Below, one piece after another: positions 45,640-56,001 of a stretch of 64,000 nt of DNA. Under the pieces are notes generated by a model. The model did not search any database and was not told where the DNA came from. It saw only the letters and a list, made by a program, of their open reading frames with translations. The position numbers and the translations under genes are program-made. The DNA comes from Pohlia nutans (taxonomy: Eukaryota; Streptophyta; Bryopsida; Bryales; Mniaceae), in NCBI GenBank assembly GCA_022496805.1, contig CM040085.1, forward strand, positions 10,073,811 to 10,137,810, read 5' to 3'. The first letter of the stretch is position 1, and each line of letters starts with the position of its first letter.

Positions 45640-46540
45640 TCTCTTATCAGGGGTTAAGCAACTGATTGTTTTCACCAGGAGTCTGTAAACCAATTATTGA
45701 GCGCAGTCACAATAAGTGGCTGCCCGTGGCACAGTATTATTGGGCAAGAGGCACACGCTACATGAATGGCGGCAGACCAGCCAGAATGCGCACAGTCAGT
45801 CCCACACGATCGAATCCGGGCAGCCCGCCAGCCCTGCCCCGAATGCCTCGAGAATCTATACCCCGTCTGCCATGCCTGCAGACTGGCACGCGTCGCCCCG
45901 CCAAGCGCCACATGGCCCTCTCGCAACGTCGCCGTCTCCGCTACCTCGTCCCTGGCCCTCCCTCTCCGCTACCTTAATTTTCTTTCTCCCCCACCGCTAT
46001 TCATCAAATGTGTCAGATTCTTCCCTTGCTAATCCCTCGCATTGATTTCCCGTACCTCCATTGCCTCCAAACATCGCTCGAATCGGTTCAGAATCGACTC
46101 CGAATGCAATCCGTCATCTGGGTTTCAGAGCATTCTAGACGGACCCAATTGAATTGAAATGCAGCGGTTGAATCTCTAGGGGTACTACGTTACTTTCCCA
46201 TTGCAAGTAGAACCATTCGTGTTTAGTGCGTCTGAGAATTCCTGGTTTGAATCTAGTTCTCTGTCGGGGCCTCGAAGAAGTGATCAATTGATCGGTGGAT
46301 GCTTGAATTTTGTCGCATTGGATGCACAGGGAAATGCGATGATCAGATGAATTCGGAGTGTGATGTACTTTCGCGCATTTGTACAGTGTCTGTTCGGTTG
46401 CGTATCTAGGCGCGTTGTGCCTCACCTTTGTGAACATCCTGAGCTTAGCAATTCCGACGTCCACGATCCAGCAGCGGTGAACAACTGAGAACAGAACTCC
46501 GGACCTTGTTTGCTTGAATTTGATTTTGTTCGTGTGAGGG
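45640..46540 (+). promoter_or_regulatory. Upstream region of the PLATZ gene
   Basis: GC content rises sharply from about 45700. Several short frames are open on both strands, as expected of GC-rich sequence; none shows a domain. It probably holds the promoter and 5' UTR of the PLATZ gene. No TATA box could be assigned. Confidence 0.4.
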
Positions 46541-47558
46541 ATGGACTTTTGTTCGAGCGATGGGATGTTGTTGCCGCGAGAGGGTCCAAGTTGGCTGCCC
46601 CAATTGCTGCGAACAGAGTTTTTCGGGCATTGCAAGAGGCACACGACGGGGAAGCACGAGAAGAACCAGTTCTGTCTGTCGTGCTGCTCGGGGCCCTACT
46701 GCCCGGAAGGATTGAGCCAGTGGCATTCGGGCCACGCGTCCGTGCAGGTGCGCAAAGCCTCGCACCGCGACGTGGTGCGCATTGTGGACATCCAGAAGTA
46801 CCTGGACATCTCCCACATTCAGGCGTACACCATCAACAGCGCCAAGATTGTGTTCCTGCAGAGCCGCCCGCAGCCCAAGCTGTGCAAGGGCGCGCCCAAG
46901 TACTGCGACACGTGCCACCGCAGCTTGGCGGACCAGGTGATTCTTAAGCTTTTTTTGTGGCTATATATCGTCAACGTGCTATTTGAAAAATGGGCTCGCT
47001 ATGTTGCTATAAGAAAACTTGGTTAAAGAAGTTTTAATTCGCCGAAAAATGCCATCTATTTTTCAAGTTTCAATTTTCAAATCGCTAATGGGACTCTCTT
47101 GAACACTGCAGGTGAAGTTCTGCTCCATCAACTGCAAATTGGTGGCTATCCACGACGGCGCCGACATGGATCCCGAGCTCACGCTGTCGCCGTCCACGGA
47201 CTCCTGGACGCGCAGCAGCAACGGCGACGGCCACAGCCATCTCGCGCCGTCGGTGAGCGACGGCGGCGACTCCGCGGGCGCCTTCTCCCCTTCGACGCCG
47301 CAGAAGCACCACCGTCGAGGAGGGAGCCCGTCGTCGTCGCCGTCGCTGCGCGTGGAGATTCCGGCGTGCAAGCGACGGAAACCGTCGGAGGACGGGATGT
47401 CGCCCATGTCCGTGCTGGGATCCGGCCCGGCGTTCGCCCACGACTGGCTCGACCAATTCCACAATGGTCCCGCCACGCCGGAGAGTCACGGGGAGTCCAT
47501 GAGCCCAAGAATGCATCCGCGCAAGCAATTCCACCCTGCCAGGGCACCCTTCTTCTGA
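46541..47558 (+). CDS. PLATZ: PLATZ zinc-binding transcription factor, two exons
   Basis: PLATZ proteins are plant-specific nuclear zinc-dependent DNA-binding proteins that repress or modulate transcription at A/T-rich sites. Exons 46541-46936 and 47112-47558 join in phase 0 (GAC CAG|GTGATT ... CTGCAG|GTG AAG) to give 280 aa. Exon 1 encodes WLPQLLRTEFFGHCKRH, then CLSCCSGPYC and WHSGHASVQVRKASHRDVVR, with QKYLDISHIQAYTINSAKIV and FLQSRPQP. Exon 2 opens with the last zinc ligands, KFCSINCKLVAI, followed by a Ser/Pro-rich tail and ends in HPRKQFHPARAPFF, the family's basic C-terminal motif. Coding GC is well above the surroundings, especially in exon 2. No frame damage. Confidence 0.95.
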
Positions 47559-48292
47559 TGATACCCGGATTGATATCTGGGTGGAGTGTGTACACTGAGC
47601 GACCTATGATACCCGGGTTGATTCCACCACCAGCAATCTCTTGAGTGTGTATACTTCCATGTTACGCACCCAACTGATGGTTTGCACTCATGGGTCCATG
47701 AACTGAAGCAGCAGTCAACCTCCATGCCGACGTAGTTTTCTCTCCCAGGGTTTCAACAGACAGCATACAAGGTTAGCATTCAGAACCATTTTTCCGTCGA
47801 GATCAATAACATGGATATGTCACGTTGAATGCGTTATGGATAATCAAGATAACATGAAAATCTTGTTTGTTTTTACTACTGTTTGAAATGTGTTTTGCAA
47901 TGAAATTTGATGCAAGTTGAGGGTGGTCTCCTAGTTTGCTAACATAGAGGTTTTTTGTTTTTGTTTTTGCAGATGATGACTGAAGAGAATTGCAAAGCTG
48001 GAGAGGATGGTTGGAGTGACTGCAAGTGGAGGAGGTGGCACCTAATTGGCTGCAACCATGGTCTGTATTTGTATGAAATTAATAAGGGCATCCGCTATTT
48101 ATGACAGAGGTTGCTGGCTGGTGGCTGATGAAGATTTACGTTAATGTACACTAACATAGAGGCGATAGAAGCTTGAAATTTTGACACTCCGTCCGTTGTA
48201 TGTATATCATTGGATTGTATCATATTACAAGTGTTGCTGAGCATCTCTCTTGGCTCAAAAGCTCTGTACAATGCTGTATATAAACTGTGAGA

Positions 48293-48298
48293 AATAAA
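48293..48298 (+). terminator. Candidate poly(A) signal of the PLATZ gene
   Basis: AATAAA lies about 735 bp after the stop codon. The intervening 3' region holds a possible spliced 3' UTR (acceptor-like TTTTTGCAG near 47972), with no second gene visible. Confidence 0.45.
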
Positions 48299-48873
48299 AC
48301 AACCAACTCAACTATGAGTTATGACGTCACACTGTTACCCATAAATTGAAATGTTGTGTGATGTAGTGCTGAATCTGCACTCTTGTATGACATGATGGGT
48401 GAATGTTCTACTGAGGCTGGAAGATGCATCCTTGCTTGCATCCAGGATATAATATCCTTCTTTCTCTGAGAGTCTACCTTCCTTTGAAAATGAACTCTGG
48501 TTTTACGTTCGGTATTCAAGAGTATAATTTGTGTCAAATCCTGAAAGATGCCTGGTCAAGACTTTTCGTGTTGAAGTGAAATTCCTCATTATGAGTAACA
48601 ATCTTGAACAAAAAAACTAAGATATCCATCTCCATTTTCAGCCAGCTTAAGAATATTCTTCCAATTTGTGAGTCACCACCTTAGGTGTCATTACAATATT
48701 CATCAATAGCTATACTCTTTATTCGATTTATCATATGGTATACTATTTTGGGGTCCTATGCAATGATAGGAGTATCATTGCACTATCATGAGTTACCGAT
48801 GATGAAATGATAATTATTTTTGGTCCAATGGAATCTGACATAACATATTGGAATTTGATTTAGAGATAAAGAG

Positions 48874-49345
48874 TTAACCTTTTAACGTCACGATTCAACA
48901 CTGTTTTCAAAGATTTATTATAAAATGTTTGATGAAAAACAAAAATGGAGTTGATGTACAAAGCTAAGCTGTAAATGTCAGTATGAAGCTCACATATATA
49001 CAGTTGGATTCATCATATTTTCTTATTAATACTTTTTAATTAATTTTGCAAGGTTTTCTCTTGAAATTCAATTAAAAATCCCAAATTAACACACAAAAAA
49101 AATTAATTTTCTTTAATGAAATTGGAATAACATGCACTACGAGATGATATGGTTTTTGTTATTTGAACATGTAAAAGGTCTCACTTTTTGAACTAATAAT
49201 GAAACTTAACATAAACCAATTATGTTGTTTTTCAAAAAATCACAATATCTTATTTTGAAGATCCATACCATACAAATGATAGTCAACTAGCACAAGAACC
49301 AAGAGAAATTTGGATGGATGAAAAATTGTACAAGATGTAGTGTTG
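48874..49345. mobile_element. TTAA-type MITE, truncated copy
   Basis: It starts TTAA-CCTTTTAACGTCACG and follows the 49724-50270 copy closely (GATTCAACACTGTTTTCAAAG, CAGTTGGATTCATCATA, TAGTCAACTAGCACAAGAAC). It ends without a matching right terminus. Confidence 0.7.
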
Positions 49346-49723
49346 AGAAAGGTCCTCAAGGTTGGAAGTTCAATTTTGAAACTTTTGATTTTGACAATCA
49401 AACTATTTTTTTTGGCATTTTAAAGTTAATAAATGTTGAATACCGTATAAGATTGTGGTAGTGTACATATCGATGAATACTTTTTATTGAGTTTTGGATC
49501 TTGTATTGGTTATTTGTTGCTTGGAATGACTATTCATGGATTGATTTATTTTTGGTGGTCCTAAGGTACCGTATACAATGTAACAAAAAGAATTCATTTA
49601 TCCTAGGTTACAATATTTTATACTACTGATAAATAGAATAAAAAGTGTAGCAATAGATTTCTTAAATTTAATATTACTTTAATTCATTATTAAATTCCCC
49701 AAACAGAGCTTGTCAACATCTAT

Positions 49724-50270
49724 TTAACCCTTTAACATCCCGATTCAACACTGTTTTCAAAGAAGCGCTATAAAATGCTTGATGAAAACCAAAAATGGGG
49801 TTCATGGTCAAAGCAAAGTTGTAAATGTCAATGTGAAGATCACATCTGTACAGTTGGATTTATTATATTTTTGTTTAATATTTTTAAATTAATTTTGCAA
49901 GGTTTTCTCTTGAAATTCAATTTAAAATCCAAAATTAGCACAAAAAAATTTAAAAATATGGTAATGAAATTGAAATAACATGCACTACGAGATGGTATGA
50001 TTTCCATTATTTGATTCTACTTATTTTGAAAAATCATATTTAAGGTCCCACTTTTTGAACTAAGGATGAAACTTGACATAAACCAATTCTGTTGTCTTTC
50101 TAAAAATCATAATAACCTTTTTTGAAGATCCAAACTGTACAAAAGATAGTCAACTTGCTCAAGAACTAAGAGAATTTTGGTGGATGAAAACTGTCCGATT
50201 TGGATGAGAATTGAGCAGTTTCAATTTGTGCGTCGTCCACTATGTGGACGCTGGCGCATTAAAGGATTAA
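49724..50270. mobile_element. TTAA-type MITE, uninterrupted copy
   Basis: TTAA-CCCTTTAACATCCCG on the left, GCGCATTAAAGGA-TTAA on the right, 547 bp, no gene. It supplies the empty site for the nested insertion in 40943-42306. Confidence 0.85.
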
Positions 50271-50414
50271 TTGCATTATTTATAAAATCCACCCTTACTT
50301 TGTCAATGAAACAAGGTCAACACCTCCATGTGAATGAGTTCAACATTTAAAAGCTTAAAATCTTAGAAACTTAAGGAGTATTCTCTCTAATAATATTATG
50401 CATAGAAGAGGAAA

Positions 50415-50953
50415 TGATAGAGGGGATTAGGGCAAAACCTAGATGTGCTATAAAATGTTAATTCTGCAACTTTGATGAAGTTTGGTCCAAAAGAGAAGAT
50501 GAGAAGCATGATATTTAGTAATTATTTGTATGGTCAAACTTTCAAAAAATGTTTTAAACACTCATTTAATGAATTTAGAAGCAATTATTGTTGAATATTC
50601 AGCAAAATTATAATTTTTATTATTACAGTTTGAAATTCGGTATGATTGGTTGAAACTAGACATTCTATTTTAAAATATAAAAAGGAAAAATTTTCAAAGG
50701 AGGAAACATCATCATTTTCACCCGAAATAGTAAGTTTTATAACACTAGGACAATGTTGAGGTGTTTGTCTTTGAAAAATTCCTTAGTGAACCTCAATATT
50801 GCAAATGAAATGCATCAAAAAAACAGTAGAGATGATCTCTACCCCCAACTTTGACAAAAAATCAAAACTCAAAAATGTCATTTCTTGACCATAGGCAGTC
50901 ACTGCTATTTGGGCTGCGACTAGAAAATGGTCGATCGGTCACTTAGGAGTTAA
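50415..50953. mobile_element. TTAA-type MITE, second subfamily, inverted copy of 33744-34293
   Basis: The right end is GGTCGATCGGTCACTTAGGAG-TTAA. The left terminus is eroded (GAGGAAATGATAGAGGGG). Internal similarity to the 33744 copy is clear in reverse orientation. Confidence 0.6.
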
Positions 50954-51964
50954 GGTATGATTTGTCATGGACACGGCAAATTTCAAAAAATAAGATCCTT
51001 TCAATGGAGTGTATTTTGATCATCTAATTTCAAACCCAAATATTCTTGAGTGTATTCAACATAATTTTGGATGTCGGTGCTTTTAATGATAGTAATTTCA
51101 AGTTTTAATTCCATTGGTATAAAAAATTAAAGTTATAATTAGTGGGTCTATGTGCCTTGTGGATTGAGGATGACCTTAGAACATGTCACTTGTGCAAGCA
51201 AAACCGAGGCTTATAGAGTGTGATTCACGATATTTTTCATTTTAGAAAAAACACCACCTATGTGTCACAAGGGGATATGACTACCTTCTCACTTTCAAAA
51301 TTCACCCAAAATTACATTTTTTTTGAAAATTATAATCTTTTCTCATTTTATTTCATCTATGAAAGAGCCTTGAGCATTTCTGCAGTGATAATCAAGCTAT
51401 CACTTGGTTATAAAGCTATCACTTGTATCAAGAAAAAAAACAGAAAACAAAGAAAAAAAGAAAAAAAAGAAGAAGAGCTTGAGCAAGTCACCTGCGCACA
51501 ATTGATAGTACCTTATCCATTTCATACATAGAAATGATTTTTTTGAAACGAAGCTTGCCACGTGTCATATATCTATTCGTTGGACCTTGTGGGACGATGA
51601 CGTGGCGCAGATGACATTCCAGAGCTCTGTCGGTGTTTTGCTTCTTCCCGGCAACAATTCTACCAGACTGATACCTCGTTGCGCAATTCTCGCTATTTCA
51701 ATTCACAATTGAATTTCTCTACGCAATTGAAGCTGCGTTGGTAGTACTCAAGATAATTCTTCGGCCAATTCAAGTTCATCAGTCTGAGCCAATTCTCCTC
51801 AACAACTGACAGTAGTTTCGCACACTTCGTTAGGGTTTTGAGAATGTTGTTGAGCTTGTAAGGGATTCCTGATGATTTGAGAGCACCATTTCTATTTCCA
51901 TTTCCATTGTGGTGTGACGACTGATTTGGGAGGGTTCACTGTTACGGACATTATTAGGGTTTCA
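50954..51964. other. Intergenic / promoter region of the 143-aa gene
   Basis: No separate gene is seen. The G-box-like CCACGTGTCAT at about 51560 and mixed GC content from 51550 suggest the promoter and 5' UTR of the next gene. Confidence 0.35.
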
Positions 51965-52739
51965 ATGGCCTGTGGATTACGCTATTCTTCCTCACCGTTG
52001 CATTTGAGTGCGGCCGGAAATTACAATACCTCATGGAAGGGACTCAATCCGTTAACCTCGACTTCGTTACCATCTTCTCCGGTAAGTTACCCTGCTCAAT
52101 TTTCTAATTTCGGTTAGGGCTACCGGAAAACGGAATAATATCATTTTATTCCGTTTTCCGATTTGTTAATCAGTAATCTTTTTTCAATCTTTGTATGTGT
52201 ACTTACAGCTTAAGAATTGAGTCTTTAAAGACAACCGCAATTTGAAAACGGAAGATTGTCGGTGACATGGATCTGGTATGAAGATGATTGATTTTGTGTG
52301 CTTTGAAGCAGCCTTTTTCAGTGATCGAGATTGTGTGCAAAAAGAGAGAGCGGGGCGAGTGGGGCGAGCGGGAATCCTTTGCGCCGTATTACGTGACGGT
52401 GGTCACTCCTCCACCTCGGAATCTAGGCATTCACAGTTTGCCTCCAGTAAGGACCACATTATTTGAAGTGCTAATTCCTCGGGATAAAAATGTTTAATTC
52501 TACAAACAAATAGGATCATGTATACAGAGTGGAACCAACCTGTATTGTTGTATTGGCAGAACACGCAATGTGGAGAGACGGTGGAGGTCAAAGGGGAACC
52601 GTACGTTGTCTCCGGTGTCACGTATCGTTACCAATTGAGGAGAGGCAAATATGAGCCAAGTGAGAAGCGCCTGGATGTGCAGTCCCTGGGTCGATACTTT
52701 GTGAACCTCTACTTTGACAACCTGCTGGACACTTCATAA
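51965..52739 (+). CDS. Small conserved plant protein of unknown function, three exons
   Basis: Exons 51965-52081, 52312-52446 and 52560-52739 join in phase 0 at good GT/AG sites to give 143 aa. The first 39 residues (MACGLRYSSSPLHLSAAG...) are Ser-rich without acids, like a plastid transit peptide. The mature part contains PFSVIEIVCKKRERGEW, YYVTVVTPPPRNLGIHSLPP, GETVEVKGEPYVVSGVTYRY and LRRGKYEPSEKRLDVQSLGR, ending near LYFDNLLDTS. I recall similar short proteins in other plants but cannot assign a function; plastid location is inference. It converges with the EF-hand gene, stop codons about 330 bp apart. Confidence 0.8.
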
Positions 52740-53066
52740 TTATTCACTTGTTAGAGATCAGTAGCGTTATTGTTGTTCCTTTTTGGTGGCACTTTTTCAG
52801 GTGCAGAAACTTCTCCAAAATGGCCTAAGCGATAGACCTAATGGTAACATTATTAGGGTTTCTTTGAGAGTGTTATGTAGCGACATTACAGTTGGAACTC
52901 ATAAGGTACTGTACAATCTATTCCTTGGAGTTCTATGCCTTATGCTGAATAATGTGGATAGAAAGAAAGGCTTCATGTTCTGAATCATATACGACTACTG
53001 ACATGTTCACAGGGTACGACTGAGTTTAAGGTTTTTGTATTATTTTGGACGTGGGTTTTTAAAAAT

Positions 53067-53922
53067 CTAATGTATGGATCCACGAAAATGTGTACCTAAC
53101 AAAACGATCGCAGTTGTGACGACAGACGAGAAGATAACCGGTGGGACGACACGCACAATTCCACCAATCTTGGGTATTTTTTCAGTAACTTGCCTGGTTC
53201 CATCCACCAGCAGAGGGATTAGGAAGGAGAAGAGGAGTACATTAGTTGAGATTCGGGTTGTTTCCTTTTTGGTGAAACCTTGTAAGAAATCTGCAAACTC
53301 ATCTCGGTCCAGCTTGCCGTCATGATCCTTGTCAAATTCCTGAATTGTTTTTACCATGCCATGCCGTTACGTTAGAAAGCTTGCAATGTGCACGCCAGTA
53401 TCATTACAAATGCTATTATTGTTTGACACCCTAATAAATGGCTGGCTCTGCATTTCCTAAAGTAAATCTAATATACCTTGAACATGCTCTCTACTTCTTT
53501 CTTAGTTGGAGGCTCATTCCAGGGACCCGGAAGTCTCTTGTTCAACTCACTGCCAAGTGTTGGACAAGCACATGTTATCGTATCACAATGCCTTGCGGTA
53601 CAAGTCAAGTGATTGGTTCTATGCAATCAGAGTGTTGCATTGGATTTGTATCACTGTTGTGGAGATGATGATTCTATTGCTAATTGTTTTCTTCGATAGT
53701 CAGGGATGACGCTACCAATGTATAGCATCAAAACTGTGGAACGTACTGTACTGTTACAGGCGAGAAGAAAGATGATTCTCACTCACTTGTATACAAGCAA
53801 AATGGCACAATAGAGATCTTGAAACCCTATTCTGCCTTCGTCAGTTGCCGAAACGACCTTCTCCCAAATTCCATTGACAGCTACTTTCACTTGCGCATTG
53901 TATTGCTCTTTTGCTGTTTCAC
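53067..53922 (-). CDS. EF-hand calcium-binding protein with C-terminal membrane segments (5' end unresolved)
   Basis: Three exons join cleanly: 53922-53787, 53549-53477 and 53339-53067 (stop). The first reads ETAKEQYNAQVKVAVNGIWE and GFQDLYCAILLVY. The second reads ELNKRLPGPWNEPPTKKEVE. The third begins with a canonical EF-hand loop, DKDHDGKLDRDE, with Asp at 1, 3 and 5 and Glu at 12. Two hydrophobic segments follow (VLLFSFLIPLLV; PPVIFSSVVTTAIVLLG), suggesting membrane anchoring. The first exon must end in phase 1. The nearest ATG exon, 54913-54851 (MAAPPPQTDYVLHRLF), ends in phase 2, so a further exon is missing or the true start lies elsewhere. Likely role is calcium-responsive membrane signalling; no substrate is known to me. 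Confidence 0.78.
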
Positions 53923-54294
53923 CTACAACAAACCCCCCATCATATCATAGATATATCAGTAAAGATGCCCGAGATCTTTGAGTATGACATAGAGCATTCA
54001 TTTTGTTGAAGATCAATGCCGATAGTCTAAGTCATGGTTGTGCGCTCTCCCATTCCCTCATCTTAATGAATGGGGATGTGGCTTCCTCACAGTCCTCCAG
54101 TTAGTACTTTCAACAAACTCACTGAAACCCAATTTTAGAGCAGTGGAGACAAAGAAGTTTGCATGGAGTATGTATCAAAGCTTGCCACTTAACCCTCTAT
54201 TTTTTGTACCAAGAGATTAGAGATGAATTGCAAGAATGAAGTTTAGAATTCACTGAAATTTACTGCCCTACTGAGCAACATGACCCGAATCCTT

Positions 54295-54410
54295 GCATTT
54301 TGAAAACCCTAATTTGCAGAAATCATCAACGCATGTTTGAAAACCCTATTCTGCAGAAATCATCAACGCATGTTTGAAAACCCTATTCTGCAGAAATCAT
54401 CAATGGCTGA
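54295..54410 (+). repeat. Tandem repeat, 37-bp unit, three copies
   Basis: TGAAAACCCTAATTTGCAG / AAATCATCAACGCATGTT is repeated three times with very few changes. It lies in an intron or 5' region of the minus-strand EF-hand gene. Confidence 0.8.
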
Positions 54411-54989
54411 AAGGATCAATCTCTGCATCATCATTCTCTCTATGTGGTGCCCAATTTCCACATGAAACACATTCAAACTGGATTCGTGGTTTAAAGACGC
54501 TCACTATGAACATTTCCCATCGTCACATGCTTGTCGAGGAACAACAAGCGACCGATTGAAGGACCGGTACATTGAAACTCACTCTCACGGATTCCAATGA
54601 ATTGAATGTGTATGAACATGTGACGTTTAGGTCACATCTCTTCAATGCCATAATCAATTTCCAACACACTCCCAAAACTGAGTACTTCTGGTCATAGCTT
54701 GCAGCATCCCAAAATGATGTCCAACCTCACACGCAGTAGAATGGGACTCAAAGACTAATCTACCTTTAAATGTTGCTATTGAAACACGATCATGAAAAGG
54801 TCAAGGAAAGCACTTTGGAAGGAGCAGCATGCATAACTTACTGTGGAGAGAGACAGAAGAGTCTGTGTAGGACATAGTCTGTTTGTGGGGGAGGCGCGGC
54901 CATGTTGATCTTCAAGATTGGATATAAGTTTGCATATATCATCGCAGACTGGCAAGCAAATTGAAGAACTAACTTACTGATCTACACAA

Positions 54990-55018
54990 GTGTGAGAGTG
55001 TGTGTGTGCGTGTGTGCA
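54990..55018 (+). repeat. GT-rich microsatellite
   Basis: TGTGAGAGTGTGTGTGTGCG continuing as TGTGTGCAG; simple sequence. Confidence 0.7.
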
Positions 55019-55181
55019 GGCTCCGCAGGCAATTTGATTCCCGTATTTGGCTTTTTGTCACATGTTGCCTCTTGTAGTAGAAGTCTGTATTACTGGCTCT
55101 ATCAATAAGTGTAGTGATCCAGACTTCTACTCAAGAGACGTCATGTACAGAGCAACGCAAAGTGGTATATATGGTGAGAAT

Positions 55182-55623
55182 TTGATCCTGTCGAACTCGC
55201 TAGGGTTTACTCGGAAGCAGCTAATGGTAATGGCTATGGCGATCAATTTCAGCAATGGCTTGTTGATTACCCATCAGTTGCTCTTGGTGTCTGTTCGTCC
55301 CTTGCAGCCGCTGTATCACCCCAGTTACTACAATAGCATCTGCTGGAATCTCTTTCCCGTGGTGATCCTAAAATGGTTGACGTCCCATATGGCTCTGTTC
55401 TCATGGTAAACCCTCGCCACCTTCATCCCCCCTTCATGCTTCACATCAACTCTCGCACTAGTAGACCATCAAGATCAAGATCAAGATTACAGGGTGATTT
55501 CTAAATTGTCATAACTCAAACTTTCTGCCAGGTCCCTCATATTGAAGCTCTGTATATTCACGAGGATCGTTACGGGGGTGGCAAGAGACCAACGCCTCTC
55601 CGAAGAGAGCTCTTGATTAGGTA
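55182..55623 (+). pseudogene. Unidentified gene remnant with an in-frame TAG
   Basis: A plus-strand frame reads EFDPVELARVYSEAANGNGY then DQFQQWLVDYPSVALGVCSS. It meets TAG after SPQLLQ, continues in the same frame as HLLESLSRGDPKMVDVPYG to a GT donor at about 55409, and resumes after an AG acceptor as VPHIEALYIHEDRYGGGKRP to a donor near 55623. The frame opens right after TGA and has no ATG. It does not splice in phase into the vasohibin-like gene downstream. The protein-like quality and conserved splice signals suggest a decayed duplicate gene; family not recognised. Confidence 0.45.
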
Positions 55624-56001
55624 AACCAACACTTGCTTTGCTTTAAACATGTATGATATACTCCAGATGTGCTATTGGGAGAATCTAGCTGCTCTATCAA
55701 CTTAGATGAGTAGATCAATCTATACACATCTCGAATCGGGGTTATCTTACCAATCCACAGATATATCTGTAATTCTACTTCCAGCGTTCTACATACTCAC
55801 ATATTAAAACCCTGAGTCGTGGAATTTATCATCTGAGTATGTGGGTTGAACTGCGTTATTAATACAAAGATGCAGAGATTTTAGGTTATTGTAGTTTAGG
55901 GCATGTTGCAAAACGGAGTCATGTCTGCATGAGATTTTGTTCAAGTTTAGAAGATTTCATAATGTCTGAGAGTGGCTCACCCTTGGTACTTTCCAGATGA
56001 C

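Noticed and set aside
45666..46045. Overlapping ORFs of about 100 codons upstream of PLATZ as genes
   Set aside because: GC-rich sequence open in several frames on both strands at once, with no domain; it fits promoter/5' UTR.
47085..47644. ORFs on both strands over PLATZ exon 2 (up to 181 codons)
   Set aside because: High GC keeps all frames open; only the frame continuing the zinc ligands and ending in HPARAPFF fits the family.
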